64,000 bases of DNA, taken from assembly GCA_958296445.1 (NCBI GenBank), contig OY282565.1:3335570-3399569 (forward strand), in the 5' to 3' direction. The translations under genes and the position numbers were made by a program. Numbering within the stretch: the stretch's first letter is position 1; each line of letters starts with the position of its first letter. This DNA is from an uncultured Dehalococcoidia bacterium. GTDB lineage: Bacteria; Chloroflexota; Dehalococcoidia; Lucifugimonadales; UBA3495. Below, piece by piece: positions 8,211-17,146 of the stretch. The notes beneath the pieces were generated by a model. The model searched no databases and was not told the origin of the DNA. It was given only the letters and a program-made list of their open reading frames with translations.

Positions 8211-9074
8211 TCAGCCGCCCACATAGGCGTCAATAAAGGCGTTGACCAGATTGGCGTCGCCCGACGCCGTCACCAAGCCCCCGTCAATGGCGGGCCCCAG
8301 CTTTTGCCTGCCGAAAATCACCATCGCGTAGGTTTGGGCGGAACAGCGGAAAATAACGTCGGGTTCCGCCCCGGATTCCCGTCCGGGTTCCGGGGACGGA
8401 TTTAGCTCAAACCCGGCCCCATCCGCCGCCAGCGCAACGTCCACATCCGCGGCCTCCGGGCCGTCGAGTTGGAAGCGGTAGCGAACCGGCCGGGTTCGCG
8501 CCGGGTCGGGGCGGAAAGCCCGCCGCACTGCCCGGCCCGATGCGTTCACCAGCCCCGGCAGACTGTCCGCGGCCAAGGCGGCGTCCCGGTCAAAGGCCCA
8601 ATGTATGTCCCACTCGTGCATCGCCAGCTCGGCGATGCGGATGTCAACCTTCGTCCGCACCGTTTCCGGCCGGAGCCGGTGGTAGCAGAGTTTCTCCCAA
8701 TCGTCCGCCCCGACTAAGGCCAGCACCCTATCGAACTCCCGGTTGACCCGGGCGAACTCCGGCAGCAGCCCGTCGCCCAGCTCCCGCCGCAGGGCAACCG
8801 CGCTATGATCCAAATCCAGCCGGAACTGGTCTTCGCTGGACGGCGGCGCGTCGGAAACGCCGGGCGTAGGCGAAAGATCCCCGGCCAGCCCCCGCTCTAT
8901 CTGGCCGGGGATAGGGCCGCCCCGCTCCACCAAATGGGCCACCACATCGGCCACCGTCCAGCCCTCGCAAGCACTCTGCCCCGCCATTTCCTCCGGCCCC
9001 AGAGTTCGCAGAAAACCCTCCAGCCGTCGCGCCGCCCTAGCTATCTCGTCCCTACGCGCATCATCCCCGTTCAT
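8211..9074 (-). CDS. Maleylpyruvate isomerase/DinB-like fold protein
   Basis: The first 150 residues resemble the mycothiol-dependent maleylpyruvate isomerase N-terminal domain, a four-helix DinB-like bundle: EGWTVADVVAHLVERGGP (about residues 40-57) includes the usual metal-ligand histidine, and MHEWDIHWAF (about residues 151-160) supplies further His and Asp. The C-terminal part (about 190-287) looks like the SCP2-type domain often fused to it. The family includes thiol-dependent transferases and proteins of unknown role. It is monocistronic and convergent with the FAH gene. I am confident of the fold family but not of the reaction. Confidence 0.75.
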   Translation of the reverse strand: MNGDDARRDEIARAARRLEGFLRTLGPEEMAGQSACEGWTVADVVAHLVERGGPIPGQIERGLAGDLSPTPGVSDAPPSSEDQFRLDLDHSAVALRRELGDGLLPEFARVNREFDRVLALVGADDWEKLCYHRLRPETVRTKVDIRIAELAMHEWDIHWAFDRDAALAADSLPGLVNASGRAVRRAFRPDPARTRPVRYRFQLDGPEAADVDVALAADGAGFELNPSPEPGRESGAEPDVIFRCSAQTYAMVIFGRQKLGPAIDGGLVTASGDANLVNAFIDAYVGG

Positions 9075-9175
9075 AAACCCTCCGCCTGCTCAACCGCCCG
9101 AATCCCGGGCGCACCGAATAGCCGCCATTCCCGCCCCTCGCCCGTCATTCCCGCCGCCTACCCACCCCTTGCCCC

Positions 9176-9562
9176 CTAATCCGGTTCCGGCGCCGAAAAG
9201 CCGGTTTCGGCGGCCCACGCCTGCAAGCCCCGGCGAAAGGCCAGCCCGCCCATCGGCATAGCCACGCATTGCAGGGCCTCCAGTATCTCCACCGGCGTTG
9301 CGCCCTCCCGCAGCGCCACGCGGACATGAGCGCGTATCTGGTCAACATCGGCCCGCAGAGCCGCCTCCACCGCCACCTGCAACAACTCCTTGGTCTTCCG
9401 GTCAAGAGTGCGCTCCCCGGTATACGTAGCCTCGATAAAGGCGTTGTACTTCTCGACCCACGCGGGATCCGCCGCCGCCATAATGCCATGCATCTCCAGG
9501 GTATACCCCCGGCTTTCAGCAATTCCCGCCAAAACTTCCTGCGTGTTGTCAGTTGCCATCAT
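9176..9562 (-). CDS. Carboxymuconolactone decarboxylase (CMD/AhpD-like) family protein
   Basis: A 128-residue all-helical protein with the CMD pattern, including KTKELLQVAVEAAL (about residues 55-68) and RAHVRVALREGATPVEILEAL (quoted here as family-typical; about residues 77-97). The CxxCxxxH or CxxxH motif of peroxidase-type members is not there: no cysteine precedes the RAH histidine, so an AhpD-like redox role is unlikely. It may be a lyase or a degenerate member. The gene ends close to a repeat-rich gap and has a weak AGGAGAAAATG start context. A second, longer CMD-family gene lies at 23126. Confidence 0.8.
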   Translation of the reverse strand: MMATDNTQEVLAGIAESRGYTLEMHGIMAAADPAWVEKYNAFIEATYTGERTLDRKTKELLQVAVEAALRADVDQIRAHVRVALREGATPVEILEALQCVAMPMGGLAFRRGLQAWAAETGFSAPEPD

Positions 9563-9587
9563 TTTCTCCTGTCATTGCTAGTTGATT

Positions 9588-9770
9588 CTTTGTCTGAATC
9601 AGGATTACCAGGATTAAAGGATTCGCAGGATAGTAGAAATCCTGAAAATCCCTGAATCCCGAAAATCCTGATTCAGACAATCCCCTCAAATCCCGAAAAT
9701 CCCAATCCAGACAATCCCCCCTAAATCCCGAAAATCCTCTAATCCTGAAAATCCTGATTCAGACAACCAC
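9588..9770. repeat. Dispersed repeat block, family D
   Basis: This block is built from variations of TCTGAATCAGGATT and its complement AATCCTGATTCAGACAA, separated by GGATTAAAGGATT-type words. Similar blocks are at 34904-35062 and 58540-58635. Nothing coding is seen in it. Confidence 0.8.
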
Positions 9771-9785
9771 CCCCAAAACCGTCCC

Positions 9786-10919
9786 TTACAGCTCATAATG
9801 CCGACGGGCGGCGGCTTGCCGGGGGTTGTTCTGCTGGAACAAATCGGGATGGGCGCCCCGCGATAGCGCCAGATAGTAGGTGAACAGTTGCAAGGGCAGC
9901 ACGTAAATCAGCGGACTCCAGAACTCGGGAACCGGCGGCAGGGTGAACTGGTCGGTAGCCAGGCCGGAAAGCAGCGCGTCGCCCTCCTGCAACAGCCCCC
10001 ACACCGGCGCCCCCACCGCGTTGGCCGCCCGCGACACATTCATCGCCCGCTCGTAACCCGGGCCCGGCGGCGCCACCAGCGTTACCAGGCATTTCTCATC
10101 CACCGAGCAGAACGGGCCGTGCAACAGTTGCTCGATTTGCAGCCCCTCGCTGTCGCAGGCGCTTGTTTCCTTGATTTTCAGGGCCACTTCGTAGGCCGAC
10201 GCCGTGTTCGGCCCCCACCCGGCGCAGATGAACCGCTCGCGGCTCTGGAACCGCCGCGCCGCCCGCTGAATCTCCGCCTGCCGCGCCAAAACCTGCTCCG
10301 CCGCCGCCGGTATTTCGTCCAGCCGCGCCCGCAGTTGCGCCGGGCTCTGGTCCGATGTAGGCCCGCTCTGATCCGTCCAGCCCCCCATCGCCGCCGCCAG
10401 CATACCCATAACCGTCAGCCCGGCAGTGTAGCTGATAGTGAACGCCGCCGACCGCTCCTGCCCCACCGTTTGCAGTTGCGTGTCGGCCACCGCGATGCGA
10501 GGCCCGGGATCGGTGGAAGTGACCGCAACGGTATAGGCCCCGCTGCTTTTCGCCATTTCCAGCGCCAAGAAAGAGTAAGTCTTGGTTCCCCGATGGCTGA
10601 TAACGATAACCCCGTCGTCGACGTCCAGCGGCGGCGGGTAGGCGCAGAACTCAAAGGAATGGCGCACCTCGATAACCGGCCCGCCCGCCCCGGCGAACTT
10701 GCGGAACCAATGCCCCGCCACCAGCCCGGCGTGCCACGACGTCCCGATGCCCACCAGATACACCCGCCGCTTGCGGGCCAGCTCCGCCGCCACCGGCTGC
10801 ACCGTGTTGGCGTGCTTCACCAGCATATCCTCCATCGCCTCGGGCTGGCGCATAATGGCGTCATACATAAAATATGGATGCCCCTGCCGCACATCCCGCG
10901 CATCCTGCTGCTGGGCCAT
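9786..10919 (-). CDS. SIS-domain sugar isomerase/deaminase (GlmS isomerase-like)
   Basis: The 377-residue protein holds two SIS domains as in the isomerase half of GlmS or in AgaS/FrlB-type enzymes, without the glutaminase half. Visible motifs are GIGTSWHAGLVAGHWF (about residues 54-69), SHRGTKTYSF (about 107-116) and a second sugar-phosphate-binding half with WGPNTASAYEVALKIKE followed by the HGPF segment. It probably interconverts a keto sugar phosphate and an amino sugar phosphate or deglycates a fructosamine phosphate. The start at 10919 is preferred over 10940 because the upstream seven residues are unlike the family and GGGGGTTGG lies just before the ATG. It is divergent from the methyltransferase at 11130. 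Confidence 0.82.
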   Translation of the reverse strand: MAQQQDARDVRQGHPYFMYDAIMRQPEAMEDMLVKHANTVQPVAAELARKRRVYLVGIGTSWHAGLVAGHWFRKFAGAGGPVIEVRHSFEFCAYPPPLDVDDGVIVISHRGTKTYSFLALEMAKSSGAYTVAVTSTDPGPRIAVADTQLQTVGQERSAAFTISYTAGLTVMGMLAAAMGGWTDQSGPTSDQSPAQLRARLDEIPAAAEQVLARQAEIQRAARRFQSRERFICAGWGPNTASAYEVALKIKETSACDSEGLQIEQLLHGPFCSVDEKCLVTLVAPPGPGYERAMNVSRAANAVGAPVWGLLQEGDALLSGLATDQFTLPPVPEFWSPLIYVLPLQLFTYYLALSRGAHPDLFQQNNPRQAAARRHYEL

Positions 10920-11129
10920 AAACCAACCCCCGCAAGTCAAATCACCCGGCGCAACCCCGCCGGTGCGAAAAGGAAATTTTAGCGGAATTTTCGCCCTTGC
11001 CTAGCCCTACCCCCAACTATTCCAATACCTGAATCAAGATTCACCCGATTAGTGGTAAAATCCCCTCGGCCCATCGCAAGTTGCCGGGCCGCCCCCAACG
11101 CAATCCAGCCTAAGAGGAGCAGCGGCGAT

Positions 11130-11765
11130 ATGGTGGAATCCGGGTTTTCCCCCCAGTTTTTCGAGCGAATGGACGAAGCGGACGACCGCATTTTCTACCA
11201 GCAGCCCCGCAAAGTGGTGCATATAGACGACAGCGCCATCGCCGCCGCCGGGCGGCTGTTCCGGGAACTGGTGCCGCCCGACTCCGTGGTGCTGGACTTG
11301 ATGAGCAGTTGGCGCTCCCACTGGCCCCAAGACCACCCCAAAACGCGAATGGTCGGGTTGGGCCTGAACCGCGAGGAAATGGACGACAACCCCGACCTAG
11401 ACGAGGTGATAGTCCACGACGTCAACCGCGACCTAGAACTGCCTTTCGCCGATGCCCTTTTCGACGCCGTACTAATTACCGTTTCCGCCCAATACCTGAC
11501 CCACCCCATAGAGACCTTCAGCGAAGTCAACCGCATCCTCAAACCCGGCGGCATATTTATCGTCAGCTTCTCCAACCGGATGTTCCCCACCAAAGCCGTG
11601 CGCGTCTGGCGGGCCTCCACCGACCGCGGCCGCGTTGACCTAGTCGGAACCTATATGGAATCCGCAGGCAATTTCGAGGACATCCAAGGCGTTTTCGCCA
11701 ACCCCCAGGACAGCCCGCCCAACGACCCCCTATTCGCCGTCCACAGCCGCAAACCCCAAGAATAA
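11130..11765 (+). CDS. Class I SAM-dependent methyltransferase
   Basis: A 211-residue protein with a methyltransferase fold: the motif I region is VVLDLMSSWRSH (about residues 57-68), which lacks the usual GxGxG glycines, then GLGLNREEMDDN, DVNRDLELPFADALFDAV in the region of motif II, and LKPGGIFIVSFSNR (about 143-156) for the post-II strand. The substrate is unknown. The ATG at 11130 follows AAGAGGAG, so the longer frame from 11052 is rejected. The departure from GxGxG is odd but fits a known subgroup of short methyltransferase-like proteins, as far as I can tell. It is a single gene with a family E repeat after it. Confidence 0.75.
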   Translation: MVESGFSPQFFERMDEADDRIFYQQPRKVVHIDDSAIAAAGRLFRELVPPDSVVLDLMSSWRSHWPQDHPKTRMVGLGLNREEMDDNPDLDEVIVHDVNRDLELPFADALFDAVLITVSAQYLTHPIETFSEVNRILKPGGIFIVSFSNRMFPTKAVRVWRASTDRGRVDLVGTYMESAGNFEDIQGVFANPQDSPPNDPLFAVHSRKPQE

Positions 11766-11771
11766 GTATCA

Positions 11772-11835
11772 ACCCCGGAGGCCACCAAGAAAACAAAAAA
11801 ACCTCTGCGCCCTCCGTGAACCCTGCGGTTAATCT
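11772..11835. repeat. Dispersed repeat, family E (partial copy)
   Basis: Contains CCTCTGCGCCCTCCGTGAA and CCTGCGGTTAAT, the right arm of the family E element, preceded by an A-rich stretch. It lies between convergent genes. Confidence 0.6.
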
Positions 11836-11865
11836 TTACTCCGTCCCCCGGTAAGGGTTGAAATG

Positions 11866-12306
11866 TTAGGGGTTGAACCGGAAAATAACGCCGTCGGAAA
11901 GCTCCGCCAGCAGCTCCAGCCAAGGCAGCCCGCGCAAATCGGCGACGCTGGCTAATCCGTGTTGGCCGCACTCGGCAGATCCCTGGCCGTGGAACCATAG
12001 CACATAGGCGCCGCCCCCGCCCGTAAGGGCCGGGTCTTCAGCCCTCAGCCGCAGCTTGTCCTTTTCACAGGGCAAATAGCGATGGTTCGCCAGAGTGTCC
12101 GTGTGAATATAAGCCGCCGCCGCATCATTGCTGAACATCACCCCGGTCAAAGACGCCTCCCTGACGTACCGCAGGGCCGGGGAATCCACCCGGCTGGCGT
12201 ATCCTACCCCTATGCCCTCATTGGCCTGCCTTATCGCCCGCACATTCAAGTCAGCCTCGTAAGCCAGCCACAGGAAAAGGGCCGCCATCAGGATAACCGC
12301 CAACAA
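11866..12306 (-). pseudogene. C-terminal piece of a frameshifted GT39-like membrane protein
   Basis: This frame encodes a last membrane helix (LLAVILMAALFLWLAYEAD) and an extracytoplasmic domain of about 120 residues. It has no convincing start of its own: the first start-like codon is a TTG inside the helix. Read upstream, the frame passes through VNRIYLL and joins the 12314-13501 gene at a run of seven C (G on the coding strand) at 12321-12327. If the run were six, the two pieces would fuse as ...FIRGVNRIYLLAV..., giving a protein of about 540 residues, normal for GT39-type enzymes. It may be a real mutation, a phase-variable tract, or an assembly error. Confidence 0.75.
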
Positions 12307-12313
12307 ATATATC

Positions 12314-13501
12314 CTATTTACCCCCCCGAATAAATGTTCTGATTACTGGCAGACCGCCACTAGTTCCCTGCGGCTTTCGCTCCCCCGCACGGCTCAACAG
12401 CCGCCCCATCAGCAACAGCCCCGCAATCAGCAACGGGATGTACATAGGAGTAAGATATCTGGCTTGGCCTCCGATCCAAGCACCTCCCAGCATCATCGCG
12501 GCAACAAGCCCGATGAAGTAGACCAGGGCGAACCCGCCAAATATGTAAAGCGGGCGCATATCAGCCCGGCCCGCCCCTTCGTCAAGGGAATTACGCACAA
12601 CCGCTATCCCCAGCCCCAGCAGAACCGGAACGATAAATACTACACCTATCAACGGAACATTCTCCAACGGCACGCTGACAAAATGCCCGCCCAAGGCATC
12701 GAAAGTTCCGTCCAGTATCTCCGGCAAGGAGTAATAAACCCCGCCTCTGTACCCGGTGGGGGTTCCGGTGAGCAGGAAAGTCCGCAGCATCCACAGGCAG
12801 ACCGGGGCCGCCGCAATCAGTGAATACGCCGCTATCCGCTTCGCCTTATCCGGCAGCGCAACGCCCCTCTGGAAAAGCAGCAACATCACCACCGCGGCTA
12901 TCACCGTTACGCCCATAAACCGCGTCAAGCAGGCCAGCGCAGTGAACGCCGCCGCCCAAAGCAACGCGGAACGCTGCCCCCCGCTCAGAAACCGGCCGGC
13001 CTGGATTAGCGCGAGGATGGAAAGCAGAATAAACGCCGGTTCGGCCATAGCCTGAGACGCTATTCCGGTCAACGGAACCGCCAGCGCCAAGGCGGCCGCG
13101 CCCCACAGCGCCAGCAACCGGGACTCCAGACACGACCCCAAGTATCGCCCGGCAACAAAAACCGTCATCCCGAATATCGCGGCATTAACCGGCCCGGCCA
13201 CCGCGTGCGGATCCAACACCCCCAGACTGGCCGCCGCCAGCAACACCGGATAGAGCGGCGGGAAAGCCTTATACACCCCTCCGAAAAACCGGGTAAATCC
13301 GTCGCCCTCCAGCAGGTTCCGGGCTACGCTGATGTACTCTATGGAATCCCACCCCAGCCCGACCCCATAAGCGACCTCCCGCGCCAGCGCCAGCCCCGCC
13401 CCCAGCGCGGAGATGCCAACCAGCAACAGCGTAAAGCCGCCGGGCAGCCGCAGCCGCCCCGCCTTGCTCGTCCTTACATTCCGGTAAAAAGAAAAAATCA
13501 T
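12314..13501 (-). CDS. GT39-like integral membrane glycosyltransferase, N-terminal piece
   Basis: About ten hydrophobic segments and the early loop GWDSIEYISVARNLLEGDGF match the ArnT/PMT (GT39 clan, GT-C fold) pattern in which an acidic residue in the first extracytoplasmic loop is catalytic. Such enzymes move a sugar from a polyprenyl carrier to lipid or protein outside the membrane. The frame stops at 12314 just after a seven-G run; the continuation is in another frame at 11866-12306. The C-terminal extracytoplasmic domain is therefore cut off as the sequence stands. The TAG stop comes after a short non-conserved tail (FIRGGK). The neighbours on either side are unrelated. Confidence 0.75.
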   Translation of the reverse strand: MIFSFYRNVRTSKAGRLRLPGGFTLLLVGISALGAGLALAREVAYGVGLGWDSIEYISVARNLLEGDGFTRFFGGVYKAFPPLYPVLLAAASLGVLDPHAVAGPVNAAIFGMTVFVAGRYLGSCLESRLLALWGAAALALAVPLTGIASQAMAEPAFILLSILALIQAGRFLSGGQRSALLWAAAFTALACLTRFMGVTVIAAVVMLLLFQRGVALPDKAKRIAAYSLIAAAPVCLWMLRTFLLTGTPTGYRGGVYYSLPEILDGTFDALGGHFVSVPLENVPLIGVVFIVPVLLGLGIAVVRNSLDEGAGRADMRPLYIFGGFALVYFIGLVAAMMLGGAWIGGQARYLTPMYIPLLIAGLLLMGRLLSRAGERKPQGTSGGLPVIRTFIRGGK

Positions 13502-13524
13502 TGCGCCCCCCGTAAACCCTGCGG

Positions 13525-14868
13525 CTAACCCCCCGTAGCCCCCTCCCGTCGCGGCGGCGGAACGGCGGTCAGCACCAGCAGGGCGGACAGGCTTGCCGCC
13601 GCCGCGAGGATGACAAAGGGCGCCCTATAGCCGCCGCTGGCGTCAAACATAAACCCGGAAATCAGCGGCCCCATCGCCTGCCCCCCAATCTGCGCCGGCA
13701 GCGTCAGCCCGCGAATCGCCCCCAAGTGAACCCGCCCGTAGTAGTCGGCCCACGCCAGCCGCAGCAGCGTATGCAGCCCGCCCACGCCCGCGCCGAAAAC
13801 AAACCCGGCGAATATCCCCCATCCCAGCGTATCACTGAACCCGATGCCGAATGCCCCCCCGGCCACCCACAACGCCGACACCGCCATCATCACCCGCACC
13901 GGCAGCCGCCGCCCCACCGCCGACCACATCACCCCCCCGGGAATCTGCCCCAAAGCAAAGGATGTAGCGACCAAAGCGGCCAGATGCGGCGCCACCCCGG
14001 CGTCAATATAATGCGCCGTCTGGTGCAAACTAACCCCCGACTGCACCATAAACCCCACCATCGAAAAAAAGGCCAGTATCCAGAAAGCCGGCGTCCGCAA
14101 CGCCTCCCCCACCGTATAATCCGCATCCCGCCAGCCGCCGCCCCGCGTTGTCGGATTCGTCCCCGATACCATTGGCCCATTGCGTCTTGGCGTCATTGCG
14201 TCGGAAGCCCCCGCCGGATCCGGCGCCAGCCCCATATCCTCCGGCCGCCGCGCCATCAGCAACAACGGCGGCAGTATCCCGGTGGCGACGGTAAACACGC
14301 CCAGCGCCAGCCAGGCGCTACGCCAGCCCAAATCCCCGATCAGCGCCGCCGCCGCCAGCGGCAGCAGCCCCAGCCCCACCCCCTGCGCCGCGCCGAACCA
14401 CGCCATCGCCATCGGACGGCGCCGGATGAACCAGTTGCTGATAGCCGTCGTCGTTCCCAGCTCCAGCGGGCTGGAAAACACCGCCCGCCCCGGCACATAT
14501 ATGGCATAGAACGACCACGCCCCGCTTAGGTACGGAAACGGCACCGCCGCCAGCCCCAATGAGCAGACCCCCACTACCGCCGAGCATCCCGCCAGAATCA
14601 CCCCGGAACCGTAGCGGTCAATCAGCCGCCCGGCAAAGGGCGACATCACCAGCCCGCACACCGCCCCCAGGCTTACCGCGCCGGAAAACAGCCCCCGCGA
14701 CCAGCCGAACTCATCAGTCATCGGAATCACGAAAACCGACAGCACCGCCACCGACGCCACCGGCCTAGCCCCGAAGCTGGGTATGTTGGCGACCGCGAAA
14801 ACCACCCACCCGTAATAAACGGGCAGCCCCGCCGCCAGCCGCCCCCGAACCCCGCCGCTGTTGGACAT
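13525..14868 (-). CDS. MFS transporter, monocarboxylate-type
   Basis: A 447-residue protein with twelve hydrophobic segments. The VYYGWVVFAVANIPSFG start and the DEFGWSRGLFSGAVSLGAV stretch (about residues 54-72) are typical of the oxalate/formate and monocarboxylate group of the major facilitator superfamily, and the loop 2-3 motif GRLIDRYGSG is present at about residues 82-91. Substrate is likely a small organic acid, by family. The ATG at 14868 has an AGGGG site just upstream; the longer frame back to 14955 runs into a repeat and is not used. It is the last gene before a family E repeat and the divergent NAD synthetase. Confidence 0.85.
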   Translation of the reverse strand: MSNSGGVRGRLAAGLPVYYGWVVFAVANIPSFGARPVASVAVLSVFVIPMTDEFGWSRGLFSGAVSLGAVCGLVMSPFAGRLIDRYGSGVILAGCSAVVGVCSLGLAAVPFPYLSGAWSFYAIYVPGRAVFSSPLELGTTTAISNWFIRRRPMAMAWFGAAQGVGLGLLPLAAAALIGDLGWRSAWLALGVFTVATGILPPLLLMARRPEDMGLAPDPAGASDAMTPRRNGPMVSGTNPTTRGGGWRDADYTVGEALRTPAFWILAFFSMVGFMVQSGVSLHQTAHYIDAGVAPHLAALVATSFALGQIPGGVMWSAVGRRLPVRVMMAVSALWVAGGAFGIGFSDTLGWGIFAGFVFGAGVGGLHTLLRLAWADYYGRVHLGAIRGLTLPAQIGGQAMGPLISGFMFDASGGYRAPFVILAAAASLSALLVLTAVPPPRREGATGG

Positions 14869-14921
14869 ATCCCCTGCCAATCCCCTGCTCAAATCCGGCC
14901 TAGTGTAACACCGCCAAGAAA

Positions 14922-15004
14922 TTTCAACGCAAAGGCCGCAGAAATTAACTAACAAAATAACCTCTGCGCCCTCTGCGCCCCCTCCGCGCCCTCTGCGTTA
15001 AAAC
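14922..15004. repeat. Dispersed inverted repeat, family E
   Basis: CAACGCAAAGGCCGCAGAAA on the left and CTCTGCGCCCTCTGCG...CTCTGCGTTAAAA on the right form the family E layout. It lies between the divergent MFS and NAD synthetase genes, so it may overlap both promoters. Confidence 0.7.
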
Positions 15005-15051
15005 CCCCGTCCGGGTGTATACTTAAAGCAAAACAGAATCAGGAACAGGCA

Positions 15052-16875
15052 ATGCCCCGCACATTCCGCCTAGCCCTGGCCCAGCTAAATCTCACAGTGG
15101 GAGACCTCCCCGGCAACACCGCCCGGATGCTGGAATACCTGCGCCGGGCCCGCGATGCCGGGGCCAACCTAGTAGCTTTCCCCGAACTAGCCACCACCGG
15201 CTACCCCCCCGAAGATCTGCTGTTCAAGAAATCCTTTCTAGACGGCAACGTAGCCGCTATGGAGCAGATAGTAGCCGAATCCCAGGGCATCGCCGTAGTG
15301 CTGGGCTACGTCCGCCCCCTGCCCGCCGGTTCGCCGCCCCAGCATGAGGACGAAAAAGGAACCCCCGCCGTCCCGCCATCCATCTGCAACAGCGCCGCCA
15401 TCGGCTGCGACGGGCGGCTGATTGACGCCTACGACAAGATTTTCCTGCCCAACTACGGCGTTTTCGACGAAGAGCGCTACTTCACGAAAGGCAGCGTCTG
15501 CCCGGTCTACGACATCGGCGGCGTCCGCATCGGCGTCAACGTCTGCGAAGACATCTGGTACGCCGCCGGGCCGTCCGCAGTCCAACGACAGGCCGGCGCG
15601 GAGCTGATTGTCAACATCAACGCCTCCCCCTTTCACGCCGGCAAGAGTGCCTACCGCCGCGACCACATCGTAAGCACCCGCGCCGCCGAACACGGCCTGT
15701 TCGTAGCCTACCTAAACACCGTCGGCGGCCAAGACGAGCTGGTATTCGACGGCAACAGCCTGATCTGCGACCCCGCCGGGCAAGTAACCGCCCGCGGCCC
15801 GGCCTTCCGCGAAGCCCTGATTCTAGCCGACATTGACCTCGATTCCGTCCCGCCCCTACCCCCCCATTCCCGCCCCCGTCATTCTCACGTTGAGGAACTA
15901 ATAGCCCCCGCAGGTTCGCCCAAAACCATAAAAATCCCCGCCCCCGCCCGAGCAGGGTTAGGATGGCAACATTCCGCGCCGCACCCGCCGCTGCCGCCCC
16001 CCGAACATTCCGAACCAGCCGAAATGACGGAAATCGAGGAAATCTACCGCGCCCTAGTGATGGGAACCCGCGACTACCTGCTCAAAACCGGATTCAGCAA
16101 AGCCATCGTCGGGCTGTCCGGCGGCATAGACTCCGCCCTGACCGCCGTAATCGCCGCCGACGCCCTAGGCCCCCACAACGTCCTAGGCATCACAATGCCC
16201 TCTCGCTACTCGTCCCCCGGTAGCGTAGACGACTCGGCGGAGCTGGCCCGCAACCTAGGCATCGAATTCTGGGAAGTCCCCATCGAACCCGCCCACACCG
16301 CCTTTACCGCAATGCTCGCCGACCGTTTCGCCGCCACCGCCCCCAACGTGGCCGAGGAAAACGTCCAGGCCCGCATCCGTGGCAACATCCTGATGACCGT
16401 TTCCAACAAGTTCGGCTGGATAGTCCTTACCACCGGCAACAAGTCGGAAATGGCGATGGGCTACGCCACCCTCTACGGCGATATGGCCGGCGGTTTCGCC
16501 GTCCTCAAAGACGTCCACAAAATGACCGTCTACGCCCTGGCCCAATGGCGCAACGCCCACCCCCAACCCATAATCCCCCAGGCCATCATAGACAAGCCCC
16601 CCAGCGCCGAACTGCGCGAGGGCCAACTCGACGCCGACAGCCTCCCCCCCTACGACATCCTAGACCCGGTAATCCAAGCCTACGTCGAAGACGATTACAG
16701 CTACGCCGATATGGTGGCCCAAGGCCACGACCCCGCCGTAGTCCGCCAAGTAATCACCGCGGTAGACCGCAACGAATACAAACGCCGCCAAGCCCCCCCC
16801 GGCGTAAAAATCACCCCCCGAGCCTTCGGCCGCGACCGCCGCCTCCCCATAGTAAACCGCTACCGCCAAACATAA
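15052..16875 (+). CDS. nadE: Glutamine-dependent NAD+ synthetase with repeat-derived linker
   Basis: The enzyme makes NAD+ from deamido-NAD+, ATP and glutamine. The N-terminal nitrilase-like domain shows the E45-K129-C165 triad (AFPELATTG, YDKIFLPN, NVCEDIW) that frees ammonia. The C-terminal ATP-pyrophosphatase domain has LSGGIDSAL starting near residue 355, and the family segments TTGNKSEMAMGYATLYGD and KPPSAELREGQ. Between the domains, about residues 265-322 are an unusual proline-rich stretch whose DNA (15866-15972) resembles the dispersed repeats elsewhere in the window. The ATG has AGGAACAGG before it. Length (607) is about 50 longer than close relatives would be without that linker. 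Confidence 0.93.
   Translation: MPRTFRLALAQLNLTVGDLPGNTARMLEYLRRARDAGANLVAFPELATTGYPPEDLLFKKSFLDGNVAAMEQIVAESQGIAVVLGYVRPLPAGSPPQHEDEKGTPAVPPSICNSAAIGCDGRLIDAYDKIFLPNYGVFDEERYFTKGSVCPVYDIGGVRIGVNVCEDIWYAAGPSAVQRQAGAELIVNINASPFHAGKSAYRRDHIVSTRAAEHGLFVAYLNTVGGQDELVFDGNSLICDPAGQVTARGPAFREALILADIDLDSVPPLPPHSRPRHSHVEELIAPAGSPKTIKIPAPARAGLGWQHSAPHPPLPPPEHSEPAEMTEIEEIYRALVMGTRDYLLKTGFSKAIVGLSGGIDSALTAVIAADALGPHNVLGITMPSRYSSPGSVDDSAELARNLGIEFWEVPIEPAHTAFTAMLADRFAATAPNVAEENVQARIRGNILMTVSNKFGWIVLTTGNKSEMAMGYATLYGDMAGGFAVLKDVHKMTVYALAQWRNAHPQPIIPQAIIDKPPSAELREGQLDADSLPPYDILDPVIQAYVEDDYSYADMVAQGHDPAVVRQVITAVDRNEYKRRQAPPGVKITPRAFGRDRRLPIVNRYRQT
15866..15972. repeat. Repeat-like DNA inside nadE (families B and C remnants)
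   Basis: The stretch holds CCCGTCATTCTCACGTTGAG, similar to the family B word GTCATTCTGAGCGTAGCG, and further on CCGAGCAGGGTTAGGATGG, similar to family C. It encodes the interdomain linker without breaking the frame. Confidence 0.5.
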
Positions 16876-16894
16876 AACGCCAAGGAGAGCAACA

Positions 16895-17146
16895 ATGCCC
16901 CCCAACCCAGAACTCCTGAAACGCATCACCGCCCGCCCCGACATATTCGGCGGAAAGCCAATCATCCGCGACCTGCGAATATCAGTGGAACTAATCCTAA
17001 GCCTGCTCGCCCAAGGCGTTTCCCCGGAAGACATCCTAGACGACTACCCCGGCCTCGAGCCGGACGACATCCGCGCCTGCGTCGCCTACGCCCACGCAGT
17101 CATCGCAGGAGACACTCTGGCGTCGGTTTCGGTCACCGGGCAGTGA
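16895..17146 (+). CDS. DUF433 family antitoxin-like protein
   Basis: The 83-residue protein has the DUF433 winged-helix pattern: ARPDIFGGKPIIRDLRISV (about residues 9-27), then LLAQGVSPEDILDDYPGLE (about 34-52) and a C-terminal helix DIRACVAYAHAVIAG. DUF433 proteins usually come paired with PIN-like DUF5615 toxins, and exactly that gene follows with a 4-nt overlap. It likely binds DNA and neutralises its partner. An AGGAGAGCA ribosome site precedes the ATG. It is downstream of nadE by 19 nt, which could mean co-transcription. Confidence 0.85.
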   Translation: MPPNPELLKRITARPDIFGGKPIIRDLRISVELILSLLAQGVSPEDILDDYPGLEPDDIRACVAYAHAVIAGDTLASVSVTGQ

